A model generated the notes under the pieces. It ran no database searches, was not told the DNA's origin, and saw only the letters and a program-made list of their open reading frames with translations. The translations under genes and the position numbers were made by a program. Shown here in pieces: positions 1 to 6,937 of a DNA stretch of 9,374 nt (position 1 is its first letter; every line of letters starts with the position of its first letter). Source of the stretch: Elusimicrobiota bacterium (GTDB taxonomy: Bacteria > Elusimicrobiota > UBA5214 > JBBAAG01); assembly GCA_041658405.1 (NCBI GenBank), contig JBBAAG010000100.1, positions 1 through 9,374 on the forward strand, read 5' to 3'.

Positions 1-1047
1 TGCTGTTATACTAGTCGCTTGCTCATCAAAGACACCCCGTTGAAACAATACCTGGATTATGGGTTTTGCGAGTATCATCAAAATAATTGCCATAGGAATA
101 AAGATAAAACCTGTCATCTTGATAGACGTCGCAAGGGTATCCCGCATATCGTCAATCTTATTCTCGGCAAGCTGTTTTGCAAAAAATGGATAGATCGCTG
201 TCGCGATTGAACCCGAAAATATTATCAGGGGTACTTGTACAAGCTTATCAGCATACGCAAGCGCAGCAATACTGCCGGTAGGCAGCCAGGACGCCATTAT
301 TCTGTTGATCAACGGGGTTAACCCTGAGATAAAGTTCAGTATAACAAGAAAAAAACTAAGCTTTACCGCCTGTTCAATCGCCGGGTGGTTAAGATTAAAA
401 TCCCAGTAATGCCTATACCCTTCCTTCTTCATAAACGGTAAGATAAATACCAGTTGTACCGCCAACCCCGCAACAGTTCCCCATGCAAAAACATAAACCC
501 CGAGTTTATCAACAAATAAGAACAAAAACGCTAAAATGCTTATAGTAATAAAAATCTGTGAGAATGACGGTGCGAAAAAATGTTCGTATGCGTTTAGTAT
601 CCAGGTTGAGATCCCGATTATCCCGGTAAAAAACACTGTTACACTCAGTATCTTCAATATCTTGACCGTAATAACCGCGGTATTGCCATCAAGCCCGGGG
701 AATATGTAATGAACACACTGTTTCGCAAAGATGAACAATAATACAGAAGTTAACGCCAGGAGTAAGGAAATATAATTCACCGCAATCGCTGCGATACGGT
801 TACCTTCTTCCTTATTAACAGTTTTGTACTTAACAAATATCGGTAAAAATACCAGCCCGAACGCTGACGCTATAACACCGGTAATAAGGTTAGGTAATGC
901 AAGCGCCGCATAAAACGCGTCCATCAAATTTGAGATCCCAAAATATTTCGCTACCATAACTTCTTTGAATAAACTCAATATATGCCCGATAACACTGGTG
1001 GTTATCAGGATAACATACGCTTTAGCGATCCTGGTATTTACACTCAA
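1..1047 (-). CDS. MurJ/MviN-family lipid-linked sugar flippase, partial (C-terminus outside window)
   Basis: Polytopic inner-membrane protein of the MOP superfamily, expected to flip an undecaprenyl-linked precursor (lipid II or a lipid-linked glycan) across the cytoplasmic membrane. The window holds the first 349 codons and stays open to its edge; family members are about 500-530 residues, so roughly a third is missing. Family signs are an N-terminal MDAFYAALALPNL block (about residues 42-54), YADKL (265-269) and FQRGVFDE (335-342), with many hydrophobic segments between. The likely start is TTG at 1047: an in-frame stop lies just upstream, a GAGGTG ribosome site sits 8 nt before it, and it overlaps the preceding gene's stop as TTGA. 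From memory of E. coli MurJ, several functional arginines (R18, R24, R52, R270) align here with H, K, TG and K, while the aspartate of the DAF motif is kept. It may therefore serve the adjacent sugar genes rather than peptidoglycan. Family assignment is firm; substrate is open. Confidence 0.9.
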   Translation of the reverse strand, partial: MSVNTRIAKAYVILITTSVIGHILSLFKEVMVAKYFGISNLMDAFYAALALPNLITGVIASAFGLVFLPIFVKYKTVNKEEGNRIAAIAVNYISLLLALTSVLLFIFAKQCVHYIFPGLDGNTAVITVKILKILSVTVFFTGIIGISTWILNAYEHFFAPSFSQIFITISILAFLFLFVDKLGVYVFAWGTVAGLAVQLVFILPFMKKEGYRHYWDFNLNHPAIEQAVKLSFFLVILNFISGLTPLINRIMASWLPTGSIAALAYADKLVQVPLIIFSGSIATAIYPFFAKQLAENKIDDMRDTLATSIKMTGFIFIPMAIILMILAKPIIQVLFQRGVFDEQATSITA

Positions 1048-1757
1048 ACCTTAATCACCTCATTTGCAAATTTATACCGTTCCGGTGTACCGATATCGAT
1101 AAACGTTTGATCGGTTATATACCCGTATATCCCTTCAAGTTTTGGGAATACTCCGTGTTCAAAAGAAAATTCAGTATCTACCGGTATCATATTAAGCACA
1201 GATTTGTTCATAACATATATCCCTGCATTAACAAACGTTTTATTTTTTTTCGAGACAGGTGCTTGTTTTTCTATGAACCTGATAATCCTGTTATCATTAT
1301 CCATCAAAATATTACCGGTATCTCCTGTATTAACCTTATCAGTTACAACAACAGTTACATCAGCATTTTTTTTGTGGTGGTACCCGACAGTATCCATAAG
1401 GTTTACCGCACATAACGTATCACCGTTGAGTACAACAAACTCAGATGTTTTGATAACCTTTTCCGCAAGTTTTACTGCCCCGGCAGTTCCTAACCGCTTA
1501 GCTTCACGCGAAAATATAAGCTCTGCGTTTAAACCGTGTAACCCGCGGAAATGGGTTTCTATAACCTCCGCACCGTATCCTGTAGAGAACACAATATTTG
1601 TTACCCCGTTTTTTATGAGGTACGAAACCAGTATTTCCAAAAACGGCTTCCCCTTAATCTTTGCCATAGGTTTTGGTACGTCGTTAACAACCGGCCGCAA
1701 CCGCGTACCTAACCCGCCACAAAGAATTACCGCTGTTACACCACTATTACCCGACAT
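1044..1757 (-). CDS. Sugar-1-phosphate nucleotidyltransferase, HddC-like
   Basis: A 237-residue cytoplasmic enzyme of the NTP_transferase family, which joins a sugar 1-phosphate to an NTP to make an NDP-sugar. The signature GGLGTRL is at residues 14-20, followed by a lysine-proline pair at 29-30. GTAGA (90-94) and the metal-binding NGDT (111-114) complete the core. The VPKPMAKIKGKPFLE stretch and the ending FIDIGTPERY (219-228) resemble D-glycero-D-manno-heptose 1-phosphate guanylyltransferase (HddC/GmhD) more than RfbA or GalU. The short length, with no C-terminal beta-helix, agrees with that. No other heptose-pathway gene is visible in the window, so the exact sugar is not settled. The ATG start overlaps the 3' end of the upstream SDR gene by 11 bp, and an AGG lies 8 nt before it, so the pair is probably translated together and may act on successive steps. 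Confidence 0.88.
   Translation of the reverse strand: MSGNSGVTAVILCGGLGTRLRPVVNDVPKPMAKIKGKPFLEILVSYLIKNGVTNIVFSTGYGAEVIETHFRGLHGLNAELIFSREAKRLGTAGAVKLAEKVIKTSEFVVLNGDTLCAVNLMDTVGYHHKKNADVTVVVTDKVNTGDTGNILMDNDNRIIRFIEKQAPVSKKNKTFVNAGIYVMNKSVLNMIPVDTEFSFEHGVFPKLEGIYGYITDQTFIDIGTPERYKFANEVIKV
1056..1061 (-). promoter_or_regulatory. Ribosome binding site for the flippase gene (TTG start)
   Basis: GAGGTG on the minus strand, 8 nt upstream of a TTG at 1047-1045 and inside the last codons of the nucleotidyltransferase gene. It decides the start, because no ATG or GTG lies in frame near the N-terminus and a TAA in the same frame lies between this site and the TTG. The TTGA overlap suggests translational coupling. 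Confidence 0.65.
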
Positions 1758-2688
1758 TACCGTACCTAAAATTTCGTATTATCCTGTATCCTTTGATAAG
1801 TTCCTGTATCCCGTCATCCAAACTGTGTTCGGGTTTATACCCCGTTGCTTCGATACGCTTATTAGAAACGATATAATCGCGTTTATCCACGTCCTCCCCC
1901 ACTGCCGCTTCAAGTACTGTAAACCCCGGGATATACTCCTTAATTTTATCGCAAAGTTCGAGTTTTGATAGGTTAGCGTCGGATAACCCAACATTATACG
2001 GCTTATTTTTCATGTCATCAAAATTTTCAATCGCATGAACAAACGCGCGCACAACGTCACGGATATGTATAAAATTACGTTTAAAATGCGCTTCAAATAG
2101 TACGATAAACCTATCCGTAACCGCGCGGTAAACAAAGTCGTTCACCATAAGGTCAATCCGCATACGGGGCGACATACCAAACACGGTTGCCAACCTGAAC
2201 GTAAGAGTATTCCCGCGGTCGAGCACAGCTTTCTCCGCATCAACTTTAGTCCTGCCATACAAGGAGATAGGATTCAACGGCGTTGTTTCCGTACAAAACT
2301 TACCTTTTTTACCGATACCGTACCCGCTGTTGGTTGTAGGATAAATTATTCTCTGCGCCTTACTGGTGATCTTCGTAACCATTTTCACAGCTTCGTAATT
2401 AATAGTAACCGCCCCAACGGTATCACGGTCGCATAACGGCGCGCCTACCAGCGCGGCAAGAGGAATAATAACATCTTTATCCTTAACCAACGATTTCATA
2501 AGTTTTTCAGACCGCGCATCGCCACGGATAACATCAAAGTTTTTGTTATTACAACACTCCGCTAACGAATTTGGAGAGTACATAAAATTATCGATTACCG
2601 TAACTTTATTCCCGAGCTCCAACAAGCGCGGGACAAGCATTGATCCGATATACCCTGCCCCGCCGGTCACTAAGATTTTGTAGTTCAT
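1747..2688 (-). CDS. NAD-dependent epimerase/dehydratase (extended SDR, nucleotide-sugar type)
   Basis: A 313-residue extended short-chain dehydrogenase, cytoplasmic, of the group that epimerises, dehydrates or reduces nucleotide sugars. The Rossmann motif TGGAGYIG is at residues 8-15, and an aspartate at 33 ends the second strand, as expected for NAD rather than NADP. The catalytic Tyr-x-x-x-Lys is YGRTK (144-148). A TTN motif (118-120) sits where the catalytic Ser/Thr usually lies, and NFIHIRDVVRA (205-215) is typical of UDP-glucose 4-epimerase relatives. I start it at the ATG at 2688, where AAAGGTG lies 9 nt upstream and the Rossmann strand begins at once; a GTG 12 nt earlier is an alternative. 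It overlaps the nucleotidyltransferase gene by 11 bp. Substrate cannot be told from sequence alone. Confidence 0.88.
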   Translation of the reverse strand: MNYKILVTGGAGYIGSMLVPRLLELGNKVTVIDNFMYSPNSLAECCNNKNFDVIRGDARSEKLMKSLVKDKDVIIPLAALVGAPLCDRDTVGAVTINYEAVKMVTKITSKAQRIIYPTTNSGYGIGKKGKFCTETTPLNPISLYGRTKVDAEKAVLDRGNTLTFRLATVFGMSPRMRIDLMVNDFVYRAVTDRFIVLFEAHFKRNFIHIRDVVRAFVHAIENFDDMKNKPYNVGLSDANLSKLELCDKIKEYIPGFTVLEAAVGEDVDKRDYIVSNKRIEATGYKPEHSLDDGIQELIKGYRIIRNFRYGNVG

Positions 2689-2749
2689 ACCTGCAAACAC
2701 CTTTCTAATACTTACATTAATATTAAATCAATAACAATTTATTGGGGAT

Positions 2750-2777
2750 ATTATACAAAATATTAGCAAGCTGCTTA
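2750..2777 (-). promoter_or_regulatory. Weak candidate promoter upstream of the SDR gene
   Basis: The 97-bp gap between the glycosyltransferase stop and the SDR start is the widest among the sugar genes and is AT-rich. On the minus strand it holds a perfect TATAAT (2750-2755), but the best hexamer 16 bp upstream (TAAGCA) matches the -35 consensus at only three positions. A -10-only promoter is possible; chance in AT-rich DNA is equally possible. Confidence 0.25.
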
Positions 2778-2785
2778 TCAGAGTA

Positions 2786-3958
2786 TCACTGTTTATTGAC
2801 AAGTTTTTTATAATACTGGATATACTGTTGGGTAACAGTATCTACACTATATTTAGCAAGTACGGATTCATGAGCCGCAGTGCCAAGTTTTTGTGATAAC
2901 CCAGCTTCTGACATTAATCTGTTAACAATATTAACAAACATTTCAGTATCATCAATGCTGTATACCAACCCATTAACCCTATTTTTTACAAGTACCGTAT
3001 TTGCCGGGATATCCGTCACAACTGCAGGTATACCGCAAGACAGTGCTTCTAACAACGCGTTTGACATACCCTCACCTTTACTTGCGGTGACGAATACATC
3101 AGCTGCACGTAAATAATCCGGTACATCATTAACTCTTCCGGTAAAGATAACATTATTAGTAATACCGCATTCATCCGCTAGATTCTTCAATTCATCTATT
3201 AACACACCATCACCTACGATTAATAATTTAGCGGTACTATCTTTTATTAAAACATTTTTCCATGTCTTTACCATAAACTCCAACCCCTTACCCGGCTGAA
3301 GCCGGCCGGTATAGATAAACAACTTATCTTCTGCCGGTAAACCCAGTGTTACGCGCAACTTTTTCTTTTGTCCTTCATCCGCAGGTGCGAATTTTTTGGT
3401 ATCCACACCGTTGGGGATCACCGCGATGTTATCAGAGTTAAACCCGTTAAGTACCATCTCATCCTTAACTTCCATACTTGGGCACACAAAACGATTACCG
3501 AAAATGCGTAAGAATGAAAGTTTTAACCCACCCCAGGGAACTTTTTTTGATGTCCCAATATCCCCGGTCGCGCGTGCACCCGCAAACTTTATTACTACAG
3601 GTTTACGTAATAACCATCCTATCTTTAACGCCACAACCGCGTGTGAAGACGCGAGATGCGCGTGAATAATATCGTATTCATTCGCATGCATTAACAACCA
3701 CCAAAAAGTTGTCCATACAAAAATAAATGAACCTTTGTATCCATCCCATAATGTTGACAAGCGTATAACCTTAACTTTACCGATAGATTCAGTTTTTGGA
3801 AGTGTACCAGGGTACCGTTGGGTGACAATAAACGCTGTATACCCGTTCTCAATAAGTTTCTCTGATAAATACCATGCCTGTTGTTCAGTCCCCCCGAGAT
3901 GCGGATAAAACCGTGCGGTGAGCATACATATACGCAAACCTGTGGTAGTGGTATTCAT
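2786..3958 (-). CDS. Glycosyltransferase family 4 (GT-B fold)
   Basis: A 390-residue retaining glycosyltransferase with two Rossmann-like halves, expected at the cytoplasmic face of the inner membrane, moving a sugar from an NDP-sugar donor to a lipid-linked or glycan acceptor. The acceptor-side loop is FYPHLGGTE (17-25), IPNGVD (181-186) marks the hinge, and TGRLQPGKG (217-225) opens the donor domain. The GT4 EX7E motif is E296 to E304, followed by ALSCGIPAV. Length is typical. The ATG start lies 15 bp after the purA stop and has no clear ribosome site, so it may rely on ribosomes finishing purA. One sampled 60-base line (3121-3180) is 35% GC, against 53% in a purB line, so it may have a different history from the pur genes. 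Donor and acceptor are unknown; the downstream SDR, nucleotidyltransferase and flippase suggest surface glycan synthesis. Confidence 0.92.
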   Translation of the reverse strand: MNTTTTGLRICMLTARFYPHLGGTEQQAWYLSEKLIENGYTAFIVTQRYPGTLPKTESIGKVKVIRLSTLWDGYKGSFIFVWTTFWWLLMHANEYDIIHAHLASSHAVVALKIGWLLRKPVVIKFAGARATGDIGTSKKVPWGGLKLSFLRIFGNRFVCPSMEVKDEMVLNGFNSDNIAVIPNGVDTKKFAPADEGQKKKLRVTLGLPAEDKLFIYTGRLQPGKGLEFMVKTWKNVLIKDSTAKLLIVGDGVLIDELKNLADECGITNNVIFTGRVNDVPDYLRAADVFVTASKGEGMSNALLEALSCGIPAVVTDIPANTVLVKNRVNGLVYSIDDTEMFVNIVNRLMSEAGLSQKLGTAAHESVLAKYSVDTVTQQYIQYYKKLVNKQ

Positions 3959-3973
3959 TGTATTGTATTGTGA

Positions 3974-5275
3974 TCAAAACTTAAAATCAATAAGTTTTTG
4001 GTCTTTAAGAATCGTTTCTTCCCTGCTGCGGCCCATCGAGATCATCGCTACCTTCGCACCGGTGAGGCGTTCAAGTTCTTCGATATAAACCTTAGCTTCC
4101 TTCGGAAGATCGGTGTAACGGTTCACGCCATACGTTTTCTCTTTCCACCCACGCATTTTTTTGTAGACCGGCTTACATCCTGAGAGCACCTTAATACTTG
4201 ACGGAAAATCTTTAATCACTTTACCTTTATACTTATAAGCTGTACACACATATATCGGATCAATACCGTCCAAAACATCGAGCTTGGTTAACGCCAAATC
4301 CTTAATCCCGTTTATTCTTACCCCATGCCGGGTTGCCACAGCATCAAACCATCCGCATCTACGCGGACGTCCGGTAGTTGCCCCATACTCCGCACCTTTT
4401 GCACGGAGGTACTTCCCGTTTTTGTCATTAAGTTCGGTTGGCATCGGCCCTTCCCCCACTCTGGTGATATATGCTTTAACAATACCCACTACTTTATCAA
4501 TCTTAGTCGGGCCAACACCAGTCCCCGCGCAGGCACCACCCGAAGTTGGGTTTGATGAAGTAACATAAGGATAAGTACCAAAATCTACGTCAAGTAACGT
4601 TCCCTGTGCGCTTTCAAAAATAACATTTTTGCCTTTATCCACAATATTATTAAGAAGAACTGTGGTATCAACAACTAAGTTTTTAATAACCGGCAATATT
4701 TTTTTTCGTTCCGCCATAGTTATAGCACGTATATTCTTAATACTATCAAACCGTTTCAGTATCGGCGCTTTATCCTCAAGGTTGGAATCCAAAAGTTTAG
4801 CGAACTCTTTATCATCAAGATAATCGCCCATGCGGATACCGATTCTCGCGAACTTATCGCTGTACGCCGGGCCAATACCTTTTTTTGTGGTACCAATCTT
4901 AATCCTACCCCCAAGCGCATCTTCCCTCCACTGGTCAAGGTGTTTATGGTATGGAAGAATAACATGCGCGCGGTCGCTAATCACAAGATTTTTGCGGACA
5001 TCAATATTTTTTGTCTCAAGAAACTTAATTTCTTCAACCAACGCTTTAGGGTCAATCACCACGCCATTACCGATAACACATTTTTTGTTGGGCTCCAGAA
5101 TCCCGGATGGTACAATGTGGAGTATAAACTCTTTTTTGTCAAACACTACCGTATGCCCTGCGTTATTCCCACCCTGAAACCTCACGATATAATCCGCATT
5201 ACGCGAAAGCAAGTGTACGACTTTACCCTTACCCTCATCCCCCCACTGCGTACCCACAACAATAAGTGTTGACAT
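3974..5275 (-). CDS. purA: Adenylosuccinate synthetase
   Basis: Joins IMP and aspartate with GTP to give adenylosuccinate, the first committed step to AMP; cytoplasmic dimer. The 433-residue product has the expected length. The GTP loop WGDEGKGK is at 11-18 with catalytic D13, and GNNAGHT (36-42) carries catalytic H41. IMP-binding GTTKKGIGPAY is at 128-138, and the aspartate-loop GATTGRPRR at 298-306. The frame is open a further 27 codons upstream, but that extension lies over the purB 3' end and has no family similarity. The start is therefore the ATG at 5275 (MSTLIVVGTQWGDEGKG), with AAAGGA about a dozen nt before it. It begins 28 bp after the purB stop. PurB next acts on its product, so the pair forms the IMP-to-AMP branch. 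Confidence 0.97.
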   Translation of the reverse strand: MSTLIVVGTQWGDEGKGKVVHLLSRNADYIVRFQGGNNAGHTVVFDKKEFILHIVPSGILEPNKKCVIGNGVVIDPKALVEEIKFLETKNIDVRKNLVISDRAHVILPYHKHLDQWREDALGGRIKIGTTKKGIGPAYSDKFARIGIRMGDYLDDKEFAKLLDSNLEDKAPILKRFDSIKNIRAITMAERKKILPVIKNLVVDTTVLLNNIVDKGKNVIFESAQGTLLDVDFGTYPYVTSSNPTSGGACAGTGVGPTKIDKVVGIVKAYITRVGEGPMPTELNDKNGKYLRAKGAEYGATTGRPRRCGWFDAVATRHGVRINGIKDLALTKLDVLDGIDPIYVCTAYKYKGKVIKDFPSSIKVLSGCKPVYKKMRGWKEKTYGVNRYTDLPKEAKVYIEELERLTGAKVAMISMGRSREETILKDQKLIDFKF

Positions 5276-5303
5276 TTTGTTTTGATATCCTTTTTTTGAT
5301 AAA

Positions 5304-6596
5304 TTACAGTTTAAACCGTTTATAAATAGCGTTGATATTACGGAGGTAATAATCAAGCGTAAAACACCCGCGGATTATTTTAGCGTCTAACACCTTCGTT
5401 ACACGCGAATCTTCAAGGATAAGGTTCTCCATAGTTTCCCCTGTCCTTGTAGCTTCCATTGCATTTTCCTGCATAACCTTATACGCATCCTCGCGGGATA
5501 AGCCTTTATTCACTAACTGCAGGAGTAACCGCTGCGAAAATATTGCGTTCGAGGATAACGCCATATTATTCCTCATTTGCTCAGGCCGGACATCAAGATT
5601 TGCGAGCATACCGTTAAGCCGTGCCATCATAAAATCAACGGCAATACTCGCATCGGGTAATGCTACGCGTTCCGCTGAGGAATGCGAGATATCGCGTTCA
5701 TGCCATAACGCAATGTTTTCAAACCCAACCATCGCGTAGGAACGCACCAACCGCGCAAGCCCGCAAATGTTTTCGCTGAGAATAGGGTTACGCTTATGCG
5801 GCATTGCGGAAGAACCTTTCTGCCCTTTGGTAAACGGCTCATACGCCTCCCCAACCTCTGTACGCTGTAAGTGCCGTATTTCTGTGGCAATACGTTCAAG
5901 CGTCCCTGCTATGACTGCGAGGCTGCTGAAGTACCGCGCATGACGGTCCCGCGGTATTATTTGTGTGGATACCGGCTCAACTTTTAACCCAAGTTTTTTG
6001 CAGATATAAGCCTCAATCGCAGGATCAATATGCGCATAGGTACCCACCGCACCGGATATTTTGCCGTAACTAATATCCACCTTTGTTTGTTTTAACATCT
6101 CAATATCTCTAAGGATTTCGGAATGCCAGGATAACGCTTTCAACCCGAAAGTAATAGGTTCCGCATGAATTCCGTGAGTACGGCCCATCATAATTGTATT
6201 ACGATACTTTTTCGCAAGCCGTGCAGTACTTTTCTTAAGTTCTGTTAAGCCTGTAAGAATTTGTGTACACGCTTCATTCATCTGTACCGCCAACGCGGTA
6301 TCCAGAACATCGGAGGAGGTTAACCCCATATGAATAAACCGCGAGGACTTGCCTACGACTTCTCCTACCTGAGTGAGGAACGCGATGACGTCGTGTTTAA
6401 CAACTTTTTCGATTGCGTTTATCCGTGCAACATTGATCTTAGCTTTTGTCTTAATATTCTTTAGGTCGGAGGCAGAGATTTTCCCAGCTTTATTGTAGTA
6501 CTCACACGCAAATATTTCAACACGGAGCATTATCTCCCATTTACGCTGGTCTGACCATATCGTTGCCATTGCGTCACGCGTATATCGTGGTATCAT
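5304..6596 (-). CDS. purB: Adenylosuccinate lyase
   Basis: Eliminates fumarate from SAICAR (IMP synthesis) and from adenylosuccinate (AMP synthesis); cytoplasmic homotetramer of the fumarase/aspartase superfamily. The 430-residue product aligns end to end with Bacillus subtilis PurB as I recall it. It keeps the histidines at H68 and H141 (GRTHGIHAEP) and the superfamily signature GSSAMPHKRNP at 261-271, which carries the catalytic serine loop. WHERDISHSSAER lies at 298-310. The start is ATG at 6596, set 6 nt after a perfect AGGAGG; a TTG one codon earlier is open but less well spaced. Its start lies 66 bp from the nearest mobile-element end, so its original promoter or operon link to purN has been altered. 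Confidence 0.97.
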   Translation of the reverse strand: MIPRYTRDAMATIWSDQRKWEIMLRVEIFACEYYNKAGKISASDLKNIKTKAKINVARINAIEKVVKHDVIAFLTQVGEVVGKSSRFIHMGLTSSDVLDTALAVQMNEACTQILTGLTELKKSTARLAKKYRNTIMMGRTHGIHAEPITFGLKALSWHSEILRDIEMLKQTKVDISYGKISGAVGTYAHIDPAIEAYICKKLGLKVEPVSTQIIPRDRHARYFSSLAVIAGTLERIATEIRHLQRTEVGEAYEPFTKGQKGSSAMPHKRNPILSENICGLARLVRSYAMVGFENIALWHERDISHSSAERVALPDASIAVDFMMARLNGMLANLDVRPEQMRNNMALSSNAIFSQRLLLQLVNKGLSREDAYKVMQENAMEATRTGETMENLILEDSRVTKVLDAKIIRGCFTLDYYLRNINAIYKRFKL

Positions 6597-6602
6597 CAAT
6601 TT

Positions 6603-6608
6603 CCTCCT
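6603..6608 (-). promoter_or_regulatory. Strong Shine-Dalgarno site of purB
   Basis: AGGAGG on the minus strand, 6 nt before the ATG at 6596. It is the best ribosome site in the window and selects ATG over the adjacent upstream TTG. Confidence 0.8.
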
Positions 6609-6638
6609 AACTATTTAACAGCTTATTTATTCACCAAT

Positions 6639-6668
6639 ATTTTACTAAATTTGTACTCTATATGTAAA
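6639..6668 (-). promoter_or_regulatory. Candidate hybrid promoter for purB built on the element end
   Basis: On the minus strand, TTTACA (6663-6668, five of six to TTGACA) is the terminal hexamer of the short mobile element. It is followed after 18 bp by TAAAAT (6639-6644, five of six to TATAAT) in flanking DNA. Transcription from it would give a leader of roughly 35 nt before the purB ATG. Because the insert separates purB from purMN, such an outward promoter would restore purB-purA expression. Hexamer matches in AT-rich DNA arise by chance, so this is inference. Confidence 0.4.
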
Positions 6669-6781
6669 TTAACCTGCTGTTTTGACCCACCCCTTACTTC
6701 CATTTACCGACGATTGTATTATACACACCCCCGGGTCATAATTCAAGGTTAAGATGGGTCATTTTTGGAGGTTAATTTGCA
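6663..6781. mobile_element. Short inverted-repeat element, copy A (119 bp, IS21-like ends, no transposase)
   Basis: A TG...CA-bounded element with imperfect inverted ends. The outer 13 bp (TGTAAATTAACCT against TGCAAATTAACCT) differ at one base. Then come 7 unmatched bases on each side and an identical TGACCCA. A second GGGTCA sits 23 bp inward at the right end (6733 and 6756). There is no room for a transposase. TG/CA termini with repeated inner motifs are what I know of IS21-family ends, so I read it as a MITE-like derivative. Immediate flanks show no target duplication for this copy alone. Confidence 0.75.
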
Positions 6782-6800
6782 ATCCAACCCTGTCCTTACT

Positions 6801-6937
6801 TTATTTAAGTATAGAAAACATAATATCTGTTTTCCCTATTGATGACTGATAGATTGGAATCACATTAGTCCTCAAAGTTATTGAAACATTGTAGTCATAC
6901 TTATAACTAGGAATATATATACCTATAGTAAAAAAAA
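6801..6937 (-). pseudogene. Out-of-frame C-terminal segment of the outer-membrane gene
   Basis: After the homopolymer at 6930-6937, the reading frame obtained by removing one base runs open to a TAA at 6801-6803. The conceptual tail starts TIGIYIPSYKYD and ends DIMFSILK, with alternating strand-like residues as in the body of the barrel. The stop falls only 19 bp from the end of copy A. This supports a one-base insertion, slippage or sequencing error rather than a natural end at 6907. Confidence 0.7.

Noticed and set aside
19..210. Plus-strand open frame of 63 codons
   Set aside because: Antisense to the flippase gene, which reads through here with conserved motifs.
1204..1968. Plus-strand open frame of 254 codons
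   Set aside because: It lies antisense across the nucleotidyltransferase and SDR genes, whose motifs are unmistakable; its protein has no recognisable domain.
2757..2785. Possible terminator hairpin after the glycosyltransferase (AGCA/TGCT pairing)
   Set aside because: The stem is only about four base pairs with no following T run on the minus strand.
5276..5356. 27-codon N-terminal extension of purA
   Set aside because: It overlaps the purB 3' end, shows no similarity to PurA and has no better ribosome site; PurA proteins begin close to the GTP loop.
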